From: Sinimarinibacterium flocculans
GTDB lineage: Bacteria > Pseudomonadota > Gammaproteobacteria > Nevskiales > Nevskiaceae
Reading direction: 5' to 3'
Length of the DNA stretch: 64,000 bases
Assembly (NCBI RefSeq): GCF_003201205.1
Contig: NZ_QICN01000003.1
Span: 1 to 64,000, forward strand
Part shown: piece after piece, positions 16,449 through 26,915 of the stretch
Layout: each line of letters begins with the position of its first letter
How positions within the stretch are numbered: position 1 is the first letter of the stretch
Notes under the pieces: generated by a model
Databases searched by the model: none
What the model was told of the DNA's origin: nothing
Seen by the model: the letters and a program-made list of their open reading frames with translations, nothing else
Translations under genes and position numbers: made by a program

Positions 16449-18767
16449 TTAGCGCTTGCGCAGCGCTTCCATCAGCGCCGCGCCGAGCGCGCCCTGCGGT
16501 GCCGCGGCCGGCGGCTTCTGCGGGCGCGCATCGCGCCGGCCCGCGGTCCTGCCACGCTCGCCGCCGGAAGCCGGCCGCGCGCTGCCGTCATCCTTGCGCA
16601 TCGACAGCGCGATGCGCTTGCGCGCGAGATCCACATCGACCACGCGCACCTTGACGATGTCGCCGGCCTTGACCACGTCGTGGGGATTCTTGACGAAGCG
16701 GTCGGCAAGCTGCGACACGTGCACGAGCCCATCCTGGTGCACGCCGATGTCGACGAAGGCGCCGAACGCCGCGACATTGGTGACCGTGCCTTCGAGGACC
16801 ATGCCGGGCTTGAGGTCGGTCAGCTCGTTCACACCGTCGGCGAAGCTCGCGGTGCGGAACTCCGGCCGTGGATCGCGGCCCGGTTTCTCCAGCTCGGCGA
16901 TGATGTCGCGCACCGTCGGCAGACCGAAGCGCTCGTCGACGAACTGGCGTGCATCGAGCTGTCTGAGCGCGGCGCCGTCGCGCATCAGGCTGCGCACATC
17001 GCGACCGCAGGCCTTCACGATCTTCTGCGCCACGCCGTAGGCCTCGGGATGCACCGACGAGGCATCCAGCGGCTCGTCGCCGTCGCGGATGCGCAGGAAG
17101 CCGGCACACTGCTCGAAGGTCTTCGGCCCGAGCCGCCCGACCTCGAGCAACTGCCTGCGCGAGCGGAACGCTCCCTGCGCATTGCGGTGCGCGACGATGG
17201 CCTCGGCCAGCGACGTGCCCAGTCCGGAGACGCGCGCGAGCAGCGCCGCGGAGGCCGTGTTGAGATCCACGCCGACGGCGTTGACCGCGTCTTCGACGAC
17301 GGCGTCCAGTGCCTTCGCCAGCCGGTAGGCGTCGACGTCGTGCTGGTACTGGCCGACACCGATCGACTTGGGCTCGATCTTCACCAGCTCCGCCAGCGGG
17401 TCCTGCAGACGCCGTGCGATGGATACCGCGCCGCGCAGCGAGACGTCGAGATCCGGGAACTCCGCCGCCGCGAGCGCGGACGCCGAGTACACCGAGGCAC
17501 CGGCCTCGCTGACGACGAGCTTGAGCGGTCGCGGCTCGGGCAGCAGCGGCAGCAGGTCGGCGACGAGCTTCTCGGTTTCGCGGCTCGCGGTGCCGTTGCC
17601 GATGGCGATCAGGGCGACGCCGTGCTTCGCGATCAGGCGCGCAATCTCGGCCTGGGCACCGCGCACGTCGTTGCGCGGCTGGAACGGATAGACCGTCGCC
17701 GTGTCGACGAGCTTGCCGGTGCCGTCGACGACGGCGACCTTGACGCCGGTGCGGATGCCCGGGTCGAGGCCCAGCGTCGGCTTCGAGCCGGCCGGCGCGG
17801 CGAGCAGCAGGTCCTTGAGGTTGCGCGCGAACACCTCGATCGCCTCGGCCTCGGCACGCTGGCGCAGCTCGCCCATCAGGTCGACCGACAGCGTCGTGTT
17901 GAGCTTGACGCGCCAGGTCCAGCGCGCGGCATCCATCAGCCAGGCCTCCGCGGCACCGCCATCGGCGCGCGCACCGACGACCTCGGCCACCATGCGCTCG
18001 ACCGGCTTGTACGGCGCCGGGTCGTCGGCGTCGACCTCCAGCTCCAGCATCAGGATTTCTTCGTTGCGGCCGCGCATCATCGCCAGCGCGCGATGACCGG
18101 CCACCTTGTGCCAGGGCTCGCGATGATCGAAGTAGTCGGAGAACTTGGCGCCCGCGGCCTCCTTGCCTTCCCAGACCTTCGAACGCAGCACCGCGTGCAT
18201 GCGCAGGTAGCTGCGCAGGCGTCCGAGCAGATCGGCATTCTCCGCCAGACGCTCCATCAGGATGTCGCGGGCGCCCTCGAGCGCGGCCTTGGCGTCGGCC
18301 ACCTTGTCGTTGACGTAGGCCGCGGCAAGCTCGGCCGGAACGCAGGAACGGTCGGCGAGCACGGCGTCGAGCAAGGGTTCGAGGCCGTTCTCGCGGGCGA
18401 TCTCGCCGCGCGTGCGGCGCTTGGGCTTGTACGGCAGATACAGGTCCTCGACCTCGGCCTTCGTCGTCGCGGCACGCAGCCTGGCCTCGAGCGCGTCGCT
18501 GAGCTTGTCCTGACTGCGGATCGACTCGATCACCGCGGCGCGCCGGTCCTCGAGCTCGCGCAGGTAGCCGAGCCGGTCCTCGAGCTGGCGCAGCTGGGTG
18601 TCGTCGAGCCCGCCGGTCGCCTCCTTCCGGTAGCGCGCGATGAACGGCACGGTCGCCCCCTCGTCGAGCAGCGCGACCGCGGCCGCGACCTGACGCGGCT
18701 GGGCGGCGATGTCCGCGGCGATGGTGCGGGCGATCAGGGCGGCGGTTTCGGCGGCAACGTCGGTCAT
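16449..18767 (-). CDS. tex: Tex, RNA-binding transcription accessory protein
   Basis: The 772-residue protein has the full Tex layout: N-terminal helical domain ([17 protein letters not shown]), the YqgF-like RNase H fold ([20 protein letters not shown]), two helix-hairpin-helix motifs ([19 protein letters not shown]) and a C-terminal S1 domain ([21 protein letters not shown] ... [10 protein letters not shown]). Tex is a conserved cytoplasmic nucleic-acid-binding protein linked to transcription and stress tolerance. The ATG at 18767 ([11 protein letters not shown]) is chosen because longer upstream versions lose all similarity. It is divergent from the acyltransferase gene. Confidence 0.95.
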   Translation of the reverse strand: MTDVAAETAALIARTIAADIAAQPRQVAAAVALLDEGATVPFIARYRKEATGGLDDTQLRQLEDRLGYLRELEDRRAAVIESIRSQDKLSDALEARLRAATTKAEVEDLYLPYKPKRRTRGEIARENGLEPLLDAVLADRSCVPAELAAAYVNDKVADAKAALEGARDILMERLAENADLLGRLRSYLRMHAVLRSKVWEGKEAAGAKFSDYFDHREPWHKVAGHRALAMMRGRNEEILMLELEVDADDPAPYKPVERMVAEVVGARADGGAAEAWLMDAARWTWRVKLNTTLSVDLMGELRQRAEAEAIEVFARNLKDLLLAAPAGSKPTLGLDPGIRTGVKVAVVDGTGKLVDTATVYPFQPRNDVRGAQAEIARLIAKHGVALIAIGNGTASRETEKLVADLLPLLPEPRPLKLVVSEAGASVYSASALAAAEFPDLDVSLRGAVSIARRLQDPLAELVKIEPKSIGVGQYQHDVDAYRLAKALDAVVEDAVNAVGVDLNTASAALLARVSGLGTSLAEAIVAHRNAQGAFRSRRQLLEVGRLGPKTFEQCAGFLRIRDGDEPLDASSVHPEAYGVAQKIVKACGRDVRSLMRDGAALRQLDARQFVDERFGLPTVRDIIAELEKPGRDPRPEFRTASFADGVNELTDLKPGMVLEGTVTNVAAFGAFVDIGVHQDGLVHVSQLADRFVKNPHDVVKAGDIVKVRVVDVDLARKRIALSMRKDDGSARPASGGERGRTAGRRDARPQKPPAAAPQGALGAALMEALRKR

Positions 18768-18917
18768 GCGCAGATCGGGGGACGGAGGAGGTGCGGGCCG
18801 CGACGATAGCCAAGCGCCCCGGCGCTGCCAATCTGGCGCGCGAGGGAAAAATGTGCGTATCGGCGACAAGTCGGCGTCAAAGGAATACGATCGGTCGCGG
18901 TCGGAGGAGAGACGAAC

Positions 18918-20297
18918 ATGAGCGCGACCAAGCGCCTGAATCCGCTGGACTGGACCTTTCTCGCCGCGGAGACGCGCGAGTCGATGATGCATGTCGGCTC
19001 GATGATGCCGTTCTCGCCGCCGCCGGACGCACCGGCGGACTGGCTGCGCGGGCTGATCGACGAGGTGCGCACGCAGGCGCGGGCCTATCCGCCGTGGAAC
19101 CTCAAGCTGCGTCATCCGAACCTGATCGCACACCCGCTGCAGGCCTGGGTCGAGGACGAGCACTTCGACGTCGAATACCACGTGCGCCGCTCGGCGCTGC
19201 CGGCGCCGGGCGACGAGCGCGAGCTGGGCATCCTGGTCTCGCGCCTGCACAGCCATGCGATCGACTTCCACCGCCCGCCGTGGGAGGTGCATTTCATCGA
19301 AGGCCTCGAAGGCGGCCGCTTCGCGATGTACTTCAAGGTCCATCACGCGCTGGTCGACGGCTACACCGGCGTGCAGCTGCTCTCGCGCAGCCTGTCCCAC
19401 CGCGCGGACGAGCGCGACACGCCGATGTTCTTCACGCGCAAACCGCCGGCGCGCGAAAAGCCGGCCGCGGCGACGCCGGTGCCGACGCTGTCCGCATTGC
19501 TCGCACTCGCCCGCGAACAGGCGGGCAGCACGCGCACCATCACCCGCGCGCTGGGCAACACCCTGAGCCGCAAGCGCCGCGGCGCGCTGGTGTCGCCGCT
19601 GCAGGCGCCGAAATCGATCCTCAACCAGCGCATCAGCCGCAACCGGCGGTTCGCGACGCAGCAGTTCGACGTCGCCCGCCTCAAGAACGTCGCCAAGCGT
19701 CTCGACGGCACGCTCAACGACCTCGTGCTCGCCCTTTGCGGCGCCGCGCTGCGGCGCCTGCTCTGCGAACAGGGCGAGCTGCCCGATGCACCGCTGACGG
19801 CGATGCTGCCGGTGAACATCCGCCCCAAGGACGATCCGGGCGGCGGCAATGCCGTCGGCGCCATCCTCGCGTCGCTGGCGACCGATGTCGCCGATCCGCT
19901 CGAACGCTTCGGCGCCATCGTCGCATCGACCCGCGTCGCCAAGGACCAGCTCGAAGGCATGACGCGCGCGGCGATCATGCAGTACAGCGCCGTGCTGATG
20001 TCGCCGATGCTGCTGTCGCAGATTCCCGGTGCCGTCGGGCGCGTGCGCCCGGCGTTCAATCTGGTCGTCTCCAACGTCCCCGGGCCGACGAAGCCGCTGT
20101 ACTTCCGCGGCGCCCACATGGACGCCTACTACCCGCTGTCGATCCCCTTCCACGGCTACGGACTCAACGTCACCGTGATGAGCTATCTCGAGACGCTGAA
20201 CTTCGGCTTCATCGGTTGCCGCGACACGATCCCGCATCTGCAGCGCCTAGCCGTCTACAGCCTCGAGGCCCTGGAGGAACTCGAAGCCGCGGCCTGA
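18918..20297 (+). CDS. Wax ester synthase / diacylglycerol acyltransferase (WS/DGAT)
   Basis: The 459-residue protein carries the acyltransferase motif HHALVDG (residues 142-148), with the essential second His. It also has the family blocks [10 protein letters not shown] at the N-terminus, NVPGP ([13 protein letters not shown]) and the C-terminal region typical of the DUF1298 domain. The enzyme esterifies fatty alcohols or diacylglycerol with acyl-CoA and sits at the membrane or lipid-body surface. A GGAG site precedes the ATG. Its presence points to storage of wax esters or triacylglycerol. Confidence 0.93.
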   Translation: MSATKRLNPLDWTFLAAETRESMMHVGSMMPFSPPPDAPADWLRGLIDEVRTQARAYPPWNLKLRHPNLIAHPLQAWVEDEHFDVEYHVRRSALPAPGDERELGILVSRLHSHAIDFHRPPWEVHFIEGLEGGRFAMYFKVHHALVDGYTGVQLLSRSLSHRADERDTPMFFTRKPPAREKPAAATPVPTLSALLALAREQAGSTRTITRALGNTLSRKRRGALVSPLQAPKSILNQRISRNRRFATQQFDVARLKNVAKRLDGTLNDLVLALCGAALRRLLCEQGELPDAPLTAMLPVNIRPKDDPGGGNAVGAILASLATDVADPLERFGAIVASTRVAKDQLEGMTRAAIMQYSAVLMSPMLLSQIPGAVGRVRPAFNLVVSNVPGPTKPLYFRGAHMDAYYPLSIPFHGYGLNVTVMSYLETLNFGFIGCRDTIPHLQRLAVYSLEALEELEAAA

Positions 20298-20313
20298 CGG
20301 CTCGGGGCGACCG

Positions 20314-21003
20314 CTACGCGGCTCGCGGCAGCGTCAGCGCATCGAGCGTCACATGACCCTCGAACGCGCCATGGCCCTCGATCTTCTCGCCGCGTTCGAT
20401 CGCCTGCGCGAAGCGCACGCCCGGATCGTCCGCCAGCCGCTGCAGGTAGCGGCCCAGCCGCGGAAACTCCGCGTCCACGTCGAACAGGCGGTGGTAGCCG
20501 ATCCAGCGGCCGAGGCCCGAGAGATAGGCGTCGGCCAGCGAACGCTCGCCGAGCAGCCAATCGCGATCCGCGAACAGACCGTCGAGGTAGCGGCACTGTC
20601 GCGCCACGTCCTCGCGGCCGATGCGGCGCAGCAAGGCGGTCTGCGATTCGTCGAAGCCGCCTTCGTCGTAGAGCAGCCACAGCGGAGCGAACGCCGCGAA
20701 GAAGTCGGTCGCGAGGTAGGCCAGCATCTGTGCGAGGCGATCATGGGCGCGCGTCCCGGCACGCACGCCGCCGCGCCCGGCCAGGTGCAGCAGAATCGCG
20801 ACGCTCTCGCTGATGGGCGCGCCGTCCGCCGTCAGCAGCGCCGGCGTTTTCAGCAAGGGATTGATCTGCGCGAAGCGTGCATCCCAGGGGTGCTCCAGCA
20901 TCTCGATGCGGCACAGGCGGTATGGCTGGTTCAGCCATTCGAGTGCGACGATGGAGCCGAAGGAACAGCCTTGCGGCACGCCGTAGAACAGGACAGGGGT
21001 CAT
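20314..21003 (-). CDS. Glutathione S-transferase family protein
   Basis: The 229-residue protein has an N-terminal thioredoxin-like fold (LFYGVPQGCSFGSIVALEWLN; INPLLKTPALLTADGAPISESVAILLHL, with the cis-Pro and the ES pair that binds glutathione). An all-helical C-terminal domain follows (DWLLGERSLADAYL). A Ser or Cys near residues 13-14 would be the catalytic residue. The start at 21003 is set by the fold. It is divergent from a WYL-domain regulator, an arrangement often seen for YafY-like regulators and detoxification genes. Confidence 0.88.
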   Translation of the reverse strand: MTPVLFYGVPQGCSFGSIVALEWLNQPYRLCRIEMLEHPWDARFAQINPLLKTPALLTADGAPISESVAILLHLAGRGGVRAGTRAHDRLAQMLAYLATDFFAAFAPLWLLYDEGGFDESQTALLRRIGREDVARQCRYLDGLFADRDWLLGERSLADAYLSGLGRWIGYHRLFDVDAEFPRLGRYLQRLADDPGVRFAQAIERGEKIEGHGAFEGHVTLDALTLPRAA

Positions 21004-21109
21004 CGGAACGTCTCCAGTGGTGGTCGGATCGCCAGTGATCCGGGGCCTGAAGACCTTAGGGCCGATACAGGTCAGAATCCGCCCTGATTCGGAGACACGC
21101 TTCGCCGCG

Positions 21110-22105
21110 ATGAGCCGCCCCGCCACCCGCGTTCTCGCCCTGCTCGAACTGCTGCAGTCGCGCGGCTTCGTCAGCGGCCGCGAGCTTGCGCAGCAACTCG
21201 ACATCGACGGACGCACGCTGCGCCGCTACATCGGCGCACTTGAGGAACTCGGCATTCCGATCACGACCGAGCGCGGGCGCTACGGCGGCTACGGCCTCGT
21301 CGCCGGCTTCAAGCTGCCGCCGCTGATGTTCAGCAACGACGAGGCACTTGCCCTCGCACTCGGCCTGCTCTCGGCGCGCGCGCTCGGACTCGCCGACGCG
21401 GTGCCGGCAACCGCCGGCGCACTGGCGAAGATCGAGCGCCTTCTGCCCGACGACGAACGCCGACAGTTGCTGATGCTCGAGCGCAGCGTGGCCCTGGATC
21501 TGCCGCAGTTCAGGCCGCGTCGCAATGACGACTTGCTCAGGCGGATCGCGGGCGCCGCGCAGGCGCAGAGACGCGTGCAGGTGCGCTATGTCGCGGATCG
21601 CGGCGAGACGACCGAGCGCATGGTCGATCCTTACGCGCTGGTGTTCCGCAAGGGACACTGGTATGTCACAGGCCATTGTCATCTGCGCAAGGGCCTGCGC
21701 TCGTTCCGCCTCGATCGCATGGCCGCGGCGCAAGTCCTGAGCGCGCGCTTTCGCCGCCCCGCAAGCTTCGATCCCGTGCGGCACCTGCGTCTGAGCATCG
21801 CCACGCTGCCTCGCGCCATTCAGGTCCGGGTGCATCTGCAGGCCACCGTCGAAGCCGCCGCCTCCGAGCTCGGCGAAAGCCTCGGCGTGCTGGAGCCGGT
21901 CGCGACCGGCGTGCGGCTGCACGCGCGGACCGACAGCCTCGACTACTTCGCACGGCAGCTCGCGCGACTGCCCTTTCCGTTCTCCATCGATGAGCCCCAG
22001 GCGCTGCGCCGCGCGCTCACTCGACACGCGCGGCGCCTGCTGGCGGTCGGCAGCGACGATCCGCCCGCACTCCTCCCACGGTCATCCGAACGCACGAGGC
22101 CATGA
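21110..22105 (+). CDS. WYL-domain transcriptional regulator (YafY-like)
   Basis: The 331-residue protein has an N-terminal winged helix (RVLALLELLQSRGFVSGRELAQQLDIDGRTLRRYI). A WYL domain (about residues 140-225) has VRYVADRGETTERMVDPYALVFRKGHWYVTGHC, and a C-terminal extension follows. WYL domains sense ligands or nucleic acid ends and usually control a neighbouring gene. Here the divergent GST is the likely target. A longer version from 21017 adds residues that do not resemble the family. Confidence 0.9.
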   Translation: MSRPATRVLALLELLQSRGFVSGRELAQQLDIDGRTLRRYIGALEELGIPITTERGRYGGYGLVAGFKLPPLMFSNDEALALALGLLSARALGLADAVPATAGALAKIERLLPDDERRQLLMLERSVALDLPQFRPRRNDDLLRRIAGAAQAQRRVQVRYVADRGETTERMVDPYALVFRKGHWYVTGHCHLRKGLRSFRLDRMAAAQVLSARFRRPASFDPVRHLRLSIATLPRAIQVRVHLQATVEAAASELGESLGVLEPVATGVRLHARTDSLDYFARQLARLPFPFSIDEPQALRRALTRHARRLLAVGSDDPPALLPRSSERTRP

Positions 22106-22158
22106 CGGCAAGCAGGTCTCACGATCCCTGACAGAACGATGGTTTCGGGGGAGAACGC

Positions 22159-23250
22159 ATGACCGATGGCGATGCGCCGCGCATGCCGCAGCGCCGCGTG
22201 GTGCTGAAGGCGGGCGGCACGGCCCTGATGGGCGCCTGGCTGCTGTCCGGCTGCGAGTCCTCGCAGCCGGTGGATGACCGCCTGCGTGGACCGGACCGGC
22301 CGACACCGCGCGCACGCTTTCTCACCGACGCCGAGCTGCGCACGCTGCGCGCGCTGGTCGACCGGCTGATTCCGGCAGGGCTGCAACCGGGTGCCGCCGC
22401 CGCACATGCGGAAGAAGCGATCGACGCCCTGCTCGCCGCATTCATGACCGATCCGCCGCTGATCCACGCCGGCGGCCCCTACTCGGATCGCGCCGGCGGC
22501 ACGCGCAACGACTTCGAGCGCTTCATGCCGCTCGACGACTACGAGGCGCTGGCCTGGCGCATCGTCATCGAGGGCTCGCTGGGACGGCCGGAGCGCGAGT
22601 TCAACGGTCCGGTCGTCGGCCTGCAGCAGATCTACCGCGACGGCCTTGCGCACCTGGAGGCGCGCGCGGCGCAGCTCGCAACCGGCGTGTTGCCCGCGGC
22701 GCTCGGCGACATCCTGCGCGAACGCCTCGGCGACACGCCGCTGTCCGACGTGCTCGATCTGGTCAACTCGCTCACCGGCACGGAAGGCTTCGCCGATCTG
22801 CCGGCGCTGCTGCGCGACGTGATCGTGCTCGACTACAGCGATGCCCAGGTACAGGCGCTGATCGACGTCGCCTTTCCCGGCACTCTCGACGGCACCTACG
22901 GCGCACCCGAGTACGGCGGCAACCGCGATCTCGTCGGCTGGACCTCGACCGGCTGGCCCGGCGACGTCCAGCCGCGCGGCTGGACCGACAGCGAGGTGAT
23001 CCACCGCGATCCGCCCGGTCCGTTCGATGCCCTGCTGCCGCCGTCGTACGGCGGTGTCGATTTCGGTCCGCCGGCTGCCGGGGTCAGGGCAAGGCCGGAG
23101 TTCGAGCTGCCGCCGCTGCTGATCGCCGCCGGCGAAACCCTCGCGGCCACGATCATGAACGCCGAAGGCTCGCTCGCCGCCCTGCAACGCCGGCTCGCGG
23201 TGCAGGACCGCGTGCGCCCGGAGTGGATCTGGAGGGCGGCCCATGGCTGA
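22159..23250 (+). CDS. Gluconate 2-dehydrogenase subunit 3-like lipoprotein with Tat-type signal
   Basis: The 363-residue protein begins with a twin-arginine-like motif (QRRVVLKAGG), a hydrophobic stretch and a lipobox (LSGC). It should be exported folded and lipid-anchored. The body matches the gluconate 2-dehydrogenase gamma-subunit family (FLTDAELRTLRALVDRLIPA). That subunit accompanies a GMC flavoprotein and, through its Tat signal, carries it to the periplasm. The gene overlaps the GMC gene by 8 bp, which fits a complex. It is longer than usual for this subunit. Confidence 0.85.
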   Translation: MTDGDAPRMPQRRVVLKAGGTALMGAWLLSGCESSQPVDDRLRGPDRPTPRARFLTDAELRTLRALVDRLIPAGLQPGAAAAHAEEAIDALLAAFMTDPPLIHAGGPYSDRAGGTRNDFERFMPLDDYEALAWRIVIEGSLGRPEREFNGPVVGLQQIYRDGLAHLEARAAQLATGVLPAALGDILRERLGDTPLSDVLDLVNSLTGTEGFADLPALLRDVIVLDYSDAQVQALIDVAFPGTLDGTYGAPEYGGNRDLVGWTSTGWPGDVQPRGWTDSEVIHRDPPGPFDALLPPSYGGVDFGPPAAGVRARPEFELPPLLIAAGETLAATIMNAEGSLAALQRRLAVQDRVRPEWIWRAAHG

Positions 23251-24949
23251 GGCCGTCATCATCGGCTCCGGCCCTGCCGGCAGCATCGCCGCCCACGAAC
23301 TCGCCCGCCAGGGCTGGTCGGTCACCGTGCTCGAACGCGGCCGCAACCTGCGGCCGGGCTTCGGCGAGGTCGAGAGCCGCGACCTGGGCACGCTGTACGC
23401 GAACGACGAGATCAAGACCACGCGACATTTCGGCTTTCCGCACCCGCGACTCGAGCCGGTCACCGGCCGCACGCAGAGCGAAGCGGCCGACGGCGTCGCG
23501 CGCAGCGTGCAGGGCACGCATGTCTCGCTGGGCGCCGCGGTCGGCGGCACGTCCCTGCACTACAACGCCAAGTTCCCGCGCTTCTGGCGGCAGGACTTCA
23601 CGCAACGGTCGGATCTGGGCCCGGTGGACGGCGCGCAGGTGGCCGACTGGCCGATCAGCTACGACGAACTGGCGCCGTATTACGACGAGGTGGAACACAC
23701 CATCGGCGTGCAGGGCGACGTGAACCAGATGCCCGCGCGCACACTCGAACAGGCGCCGCGCGCACGCCAGTTCGTGATGCCGCCGAATCCCACCGGCTAC
23801 GCCGCGCGCCTGCTCGCGCGCGGCGCGATGAACGTCGGCTGGGAGCCGTTCCCCTACCCCGCAGCGGTGAACTCGCAGGTCTTCGACGGCCGCCCGGCGT
23901 GCAACTCCTGCGGCCTGTGCTCGTCATTCGGTTGTCCGATCAACGCGCGCGGCGATGCGATGGTCAGCTACCTCAACCCGGCCGTGCGCGGCGGCCGCGT
24001 GCGCGTGATCGAGCGCGCGCTGGTGTATCGCATCGACACGACGCCCGACGGCCGCCGCGCGACCGACGTGCGCTACTACGATCGCGACGGCCGCGCCCGC
24101 AGCATCAGCGCCGACAAGGTGCTGCTGGCCGCCAGCCCGGTGCAGACCGCACGCCTGCTGCTGCTGTCGGCGAATGGCGCGCATCCGCTCGGCCTGGGCA
24201 ACGGCTCCGATCAGGTCGGCCGCAACATGATGTTCCACTACTTCACGCTCGGCGCCGCGGTGTTCCCGGACGACGTGCAGCCGTACCGGGCGCAGAGCAC
24301 CACCGCGGAAGTCGACAACCTCGTCGGGCCGTTCACCGGCCCCGAGGTGCAGGCGCTCGGCGTGCCCTACATCAAGGGCGGCCTGATCCAGGTCGGCGGT
24401 TCGGTGCCGCTGCTGCAGGAGGCCTACCAGTACGCGGGCTTCGGCATTCCGCCGGGCGCGGCGCACAAGGCGGCGGTGCAACTCGGCCTGATCCGCAAGC
24501 GCATCGCCGCGATCCAGTTCGTCGGCGAGGATCTGGCACAGGCGAACAACCGCGTCGATCTCGACCCACAGGTGCGCGACTGGCGCGGCCTGCCGGCGCC
24601 GCGCGTGACCTGGGCACCGCACGCGCACGAGCGTGCCGGCGCCACCTACACCGCGCCGCTGCTGCTGGCGATGCTGCAGGCGACGCCGGGCGCGATCGCC
24701 TCGCTGGTGCTGCCGGACCCGCTGCTCTCGGACAGCCCGACGCTGTCGGCACACCATGCCGGCACCGCGCGCTTCGGCAACGATCCGGCGACCAGTGTCT
24801 GCGACCGCTGGGGCAAGCTGCACGAATGCGACAACGTGCACGTGGTCGACGGCTCGCTGTTCCCGACCTTTCCCGGCTTCAACCCGACGCTGACGATCCT
24901 GGCGAACTCGCTGCGCATCGCCCGCGCGATCGGCGCCGGCACGACCTGA
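23243..24949 (+). CDS. GMC-family FAD-dependent dehydrogenase
   Basis: The 568-residue protein has an N-terminal FAD fold (AVIIGSGPAGSIAAHELARQG), the GMC block GAAVGGTSLHYN and a Cys-rich segment (CNSCGLCSSFGCP). The C-terminal GMC domain contains HHAGTARFG and VVDGSLFPTFPGFNPTLTI. Family members oxidise sugars or alcohols. It has no signal peptide of its own and is probably exported with its Tat-bearing partner encoded just upstream. The substrate is probably a sugar or sugar acid, by family and by the ThuA neighbour. No cytochrome c subunit is present nearby. Confidence 0.9.
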   Translation: MAEAVIIGSGPAGSIAAHELARQGWSVTVLERGRNLRPGFGEVESRDLGTLYANDEIKTTRHFGFPHPRLEPVTGRTQSEAADGVARSVQGTHVSLGAAVGGTSLHYNAKFPRFWRQDFTQRSDLGPVDGAQVADWPISYDELAPYYDEVEHTIGVQGDVNQMPARTLEQAPRARQFVMPPNPTGYAARLLARGAMNVGWEPFPYPAAVNSQVFDGRPACNSCGLCSSFGCPINARGDAMVSYLNPAVRGGRVRVIERALVYRIDTTPDGRRATDVRYYDRDGRARSISADKVLLAASPVQTARLLLLSANGAHPLGLGNGSDQVGRNMMFHYFTLGAAVFPDDVQPYRAQSTTAEVDNLVGPFTGPEVQALGVPYIKGGLIQVGGSVPLLQEAYQYAGFGIPPGAAHKAAVQLGLIRKRIAAIQFVGEDLAQANNRVDLDPQVRDWRGLPAPRVTWAPHAHERAGATYTAPLLLAMLQATPGAIASLVLPDPLLSDSPTLSAHHAGTARFGNDPATSVCDRWGKLHECDNVHVVDGSLFPTFPGFNPTLTILANSLRIARAIGAGTT

Positions 24950-24962
24950 TGCGGAGAACCCG

Positions 24963-25916
24963 ATGTCCAGAACGATGTCCGGCGTGATGCCCGCAGTGAC
25001 GCGCACGCGCCTGATGTGCGCCCTGCTGCCGGCCCTGCTGGCGACGCCGCTGCTCACCGCCTGCGGCGACAGCAGCGACGATGGCGGCGCCGGTGCCGAC
25101 GGCGATTTCCGCGTCCTCGTGTTCTCGCGCACGGCCGGTTTTCGCCACGACTCGATCGAGACCGGCGTCGACACCGTGCGCCAGCTCGGCGCGATGCACG
25201 GCTTCGGCGTCGATCACACCGAGGACCCGGCGGCGTTCAGCGCTGATAACCTCGCGCATTACGCGGCCGTGCTGTGGCTGAGCACCACCGGCACCGTGCT
25301 CGACGAGACGCAGAAGGCCGCCTTCGAACAGTACGTCCGCAGCGGTGGCGGCTACGCCGGCGTGCACTCGGCCTCGGACACCGAGTACGACTGGCCGTTC
25401 TACGCCGAACTGGTCGGCGCCTACTTCCACAGCCACCCGGTGTTTCCGCTCGGTGCCGAGGGCGGCCCCGGCGTGCAGCCGGGCGATCTGCACCTGGAAG
25501 CGCCGGATCATCCGGCGGTCGCGCACCTACCGGTGCCGTGGACGATCAGCGACGAGTTCTACTCGTTCCGCACCAATCCGCGCGGCACGGTGCGCGTGCT
25601 GCTGAATATCGACGAGGACAGCTACGACCAGGACCCGAACACCACCAACATCAGCGGCGGCACGTTCATCATCGGCGAGACCGGCACGATGAAAGACCAT
25701 CCGATGAGCTGGTGCCACGACCGCTTCGAAGGTCGCGCCTGGTACACGGCGCTGGGGCATTCGACCGCCCTCTACGCCGACGCCAACTTCCGCCGGCACC
25801 TGCTCAACGGCATTCTCACCGCGGCACGACGCGTGGCCGCGGATTGCGTCCCGCGCGAGGACGGACCGCTCGCCGAGCGCGACACCGGCCCGGCCTTCCC
25901 GCCGCTGCTGCCCTAG
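24963..25916 (+). CDS. ThuA-like domain lipoprotein
   Basis: The 317-residue protein has a lipobox (LLTAC) and then a ThuA-like glutamine-amidotransferase-type domain. Visible blocks are VLVFSRTAGFRHDSIETG, VLWLSTTGTVLDETQKAAFEQYVRSGGGYAGVHSASD, and HPMSWCHDRFEGRAWYTALGHS. ThuA-like domains are linked to sugar metabolism (trehalose utilisation) and often sit beside GMC or other sugar dehydrogenases. It lies 13 bp after the GMC gene, so the three genes probably form one periplasmic sugar-oxidation operon. Confidence 0.88.
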   Translation: MSRTMSGVMPAVTRTRLMCALLPALLATPLLTACGDSSDDGGAGADGDFRVLVFSRTAGFRHDSIETGVDTVRQLGAMHGFGVDHTEDPAAFSADNLAHYAAVLWLSTTGTVLDETQKAAFEQYVRSGGGYAGVHSASDTEYDWPFYAELVGAYFHSHPVFPLGAEGGPGVQPGDLHLEAPDHPAVAHLPVPWTISDEFYSFRTNPRGTVRVLLNIDEDSYDQDPNTTNISGGTFIIGETGTMKDHPMSWCHDRFEGRAWYTALGHSTALYADANFRRHLLNGILTAARRVAADCVPREDGPLAERDTGPAFPPLLP

Positions 25917-25957
25917 CAGCCGCGCGCGGGCTCCGGCGCGGCATTCGGCGCGGACGG

Positions 25958-26203
25958 CTAGACCTGCTGGCCGCGCCGGTAGACGATGCGGCTGCGGCCG
26001 CCGTCGCAACTGCCGACGACTTTCTGCCCGCTGCCGACCCGATCGGCCGGCACGATCTCCAGTGTGTAGACCTGCACGCCGTTGGCATCTATCTTCGCGG
26101 CGATCTCAGCCTTGAGCGTCTCGCAGGACTTGGCCCCGTGCGCCGCCGTGGTTGACGCGATCGACAACACCGCTGCGAAGATCGCCCGCCCCCGGTCGCT
26201 CAT
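25958..26203 (-). CDS. DUF1161 small secreted protein
   Basis: The 81-residue protein has a signal peptide (MSDRGRAIFAAVLSIASTTAAHG) and a short mature part, SCETLKAEIAAKIDANGVQVYTLEIV ... VVGSCDGG, with two Cys that could form a disulfide. This is the DUF1161 pattern, small periplasmic proteins of unknown role. The start at 26203 is the only Met that gives a proper signal peptide. Confidence 0.82.
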   Translation of the reverse strand: MSDRGRAIFAAVLSIASTTAAHGAKSCETLKAEIAAKIDANGVQVYTLEIVPADRVGSGQKVVGSCDGGRSRIVYRRGQQV

Positions 26204-26365
26204 CCCGATACTCCCGCTCGCCCCCCGGCAACCCCGCGCCGCCGGTTGACGCCACGCTAGCACGACGCCGGGCGTCGCCCGCAACCCTCCCGCAGACGGG
26301 TGATGCGGGGCCGGCGGCGGCGTCCGAGCATGCCGGCACAGGCATTGGTATCCGGAGAACGCAAC

Positions 26366-26893
26366 ATGGGCATCGGCCCGGAACAGGTCGCGGCGCGCGC
26401 AGCGGCGATGCAGGCCGCTTTCGTCGAGGCCGCGGCGCGCAACGAGTGGGAATGGATCGCGGACGCCCTCTACGCCGAGCGCTGCGAGTACGTCTGCGAG
26501 TACGCCGGCACGATGCTGGTGCGCGCGACCTCGCGCGACGAGATCCGCGCAACCCACTATGGTCGCGACATGAAGGTCGGCTGGGAGGGCTGGAGCTTTC
26601 CGATCGAGCGCTACGCCACCCACGGCAACCGCATCATCACGCACTGGTGGAACCGCGGCCCGGGCCAGCGCGCAGACGGCAGCTACTACCAGACGCCGGG
26701 CGTGTCCTTCATCACCGTCGGCGACGACGGTCTGTTCACCGAGCAGCTCGACCTGTTCGACCTCGCCCACCAGATGCACCTGTGCGACGAACTCGAGGAC
26801 GCCGGCCTGCTGTCGCCGACGCTCAAGGCCAACTGGGTCGTGCCGATGAAGCGCAAGCTGATCGCGATGCTGGAACGCAAGCTGCCGGACTGA
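26366..26893 (+). CDS. SnoaL/NTF2-like protein
   Basis: The 175-residue soluble protein shows the NTF2-like layout: an N-terminal helix (MQAAFVEAAARNEWEWIADALYAERCEY) followed by curved-sheet strands (GWSFPIERYATHGNRIITHWWNRGPG, YYQTPGVSFITVGDDGL). Such folds serve as isomerases, dehydratases or binding modules, often in steroid or polyketide metabolism. No clear catalytic pair is assigned. A GGAGA sequence before the ATG at 26366 supports this start. Confidence 0.75.
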   Translation: MGIGPEQVAARAAAMQAAFVEAAARNEWEWIADALYAERCEYVCEYAGTMLVRATSRDEIRATHYGRDMKVGWEGWSFPIERYATHGNRIITHWWNRGPGQRADGSYYQTPGVSFITVGDDGLFTEQLDLFDLAHQMHLCDELEDAGLLSPTLKANWVVPMKRKLIAMLERKLPD

Positions 26894-26915
26894 CCGTCCC
26901 GCGCCACAGCCGCGT

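Noticed and set aside
18768-20237. Upstream extension of the tex frame by about 490 codons
   Set aside because: It runs antisense through the WS/DGAT gene and has no Tex similarity; the ATG at 18767 gives the normal Tex length.
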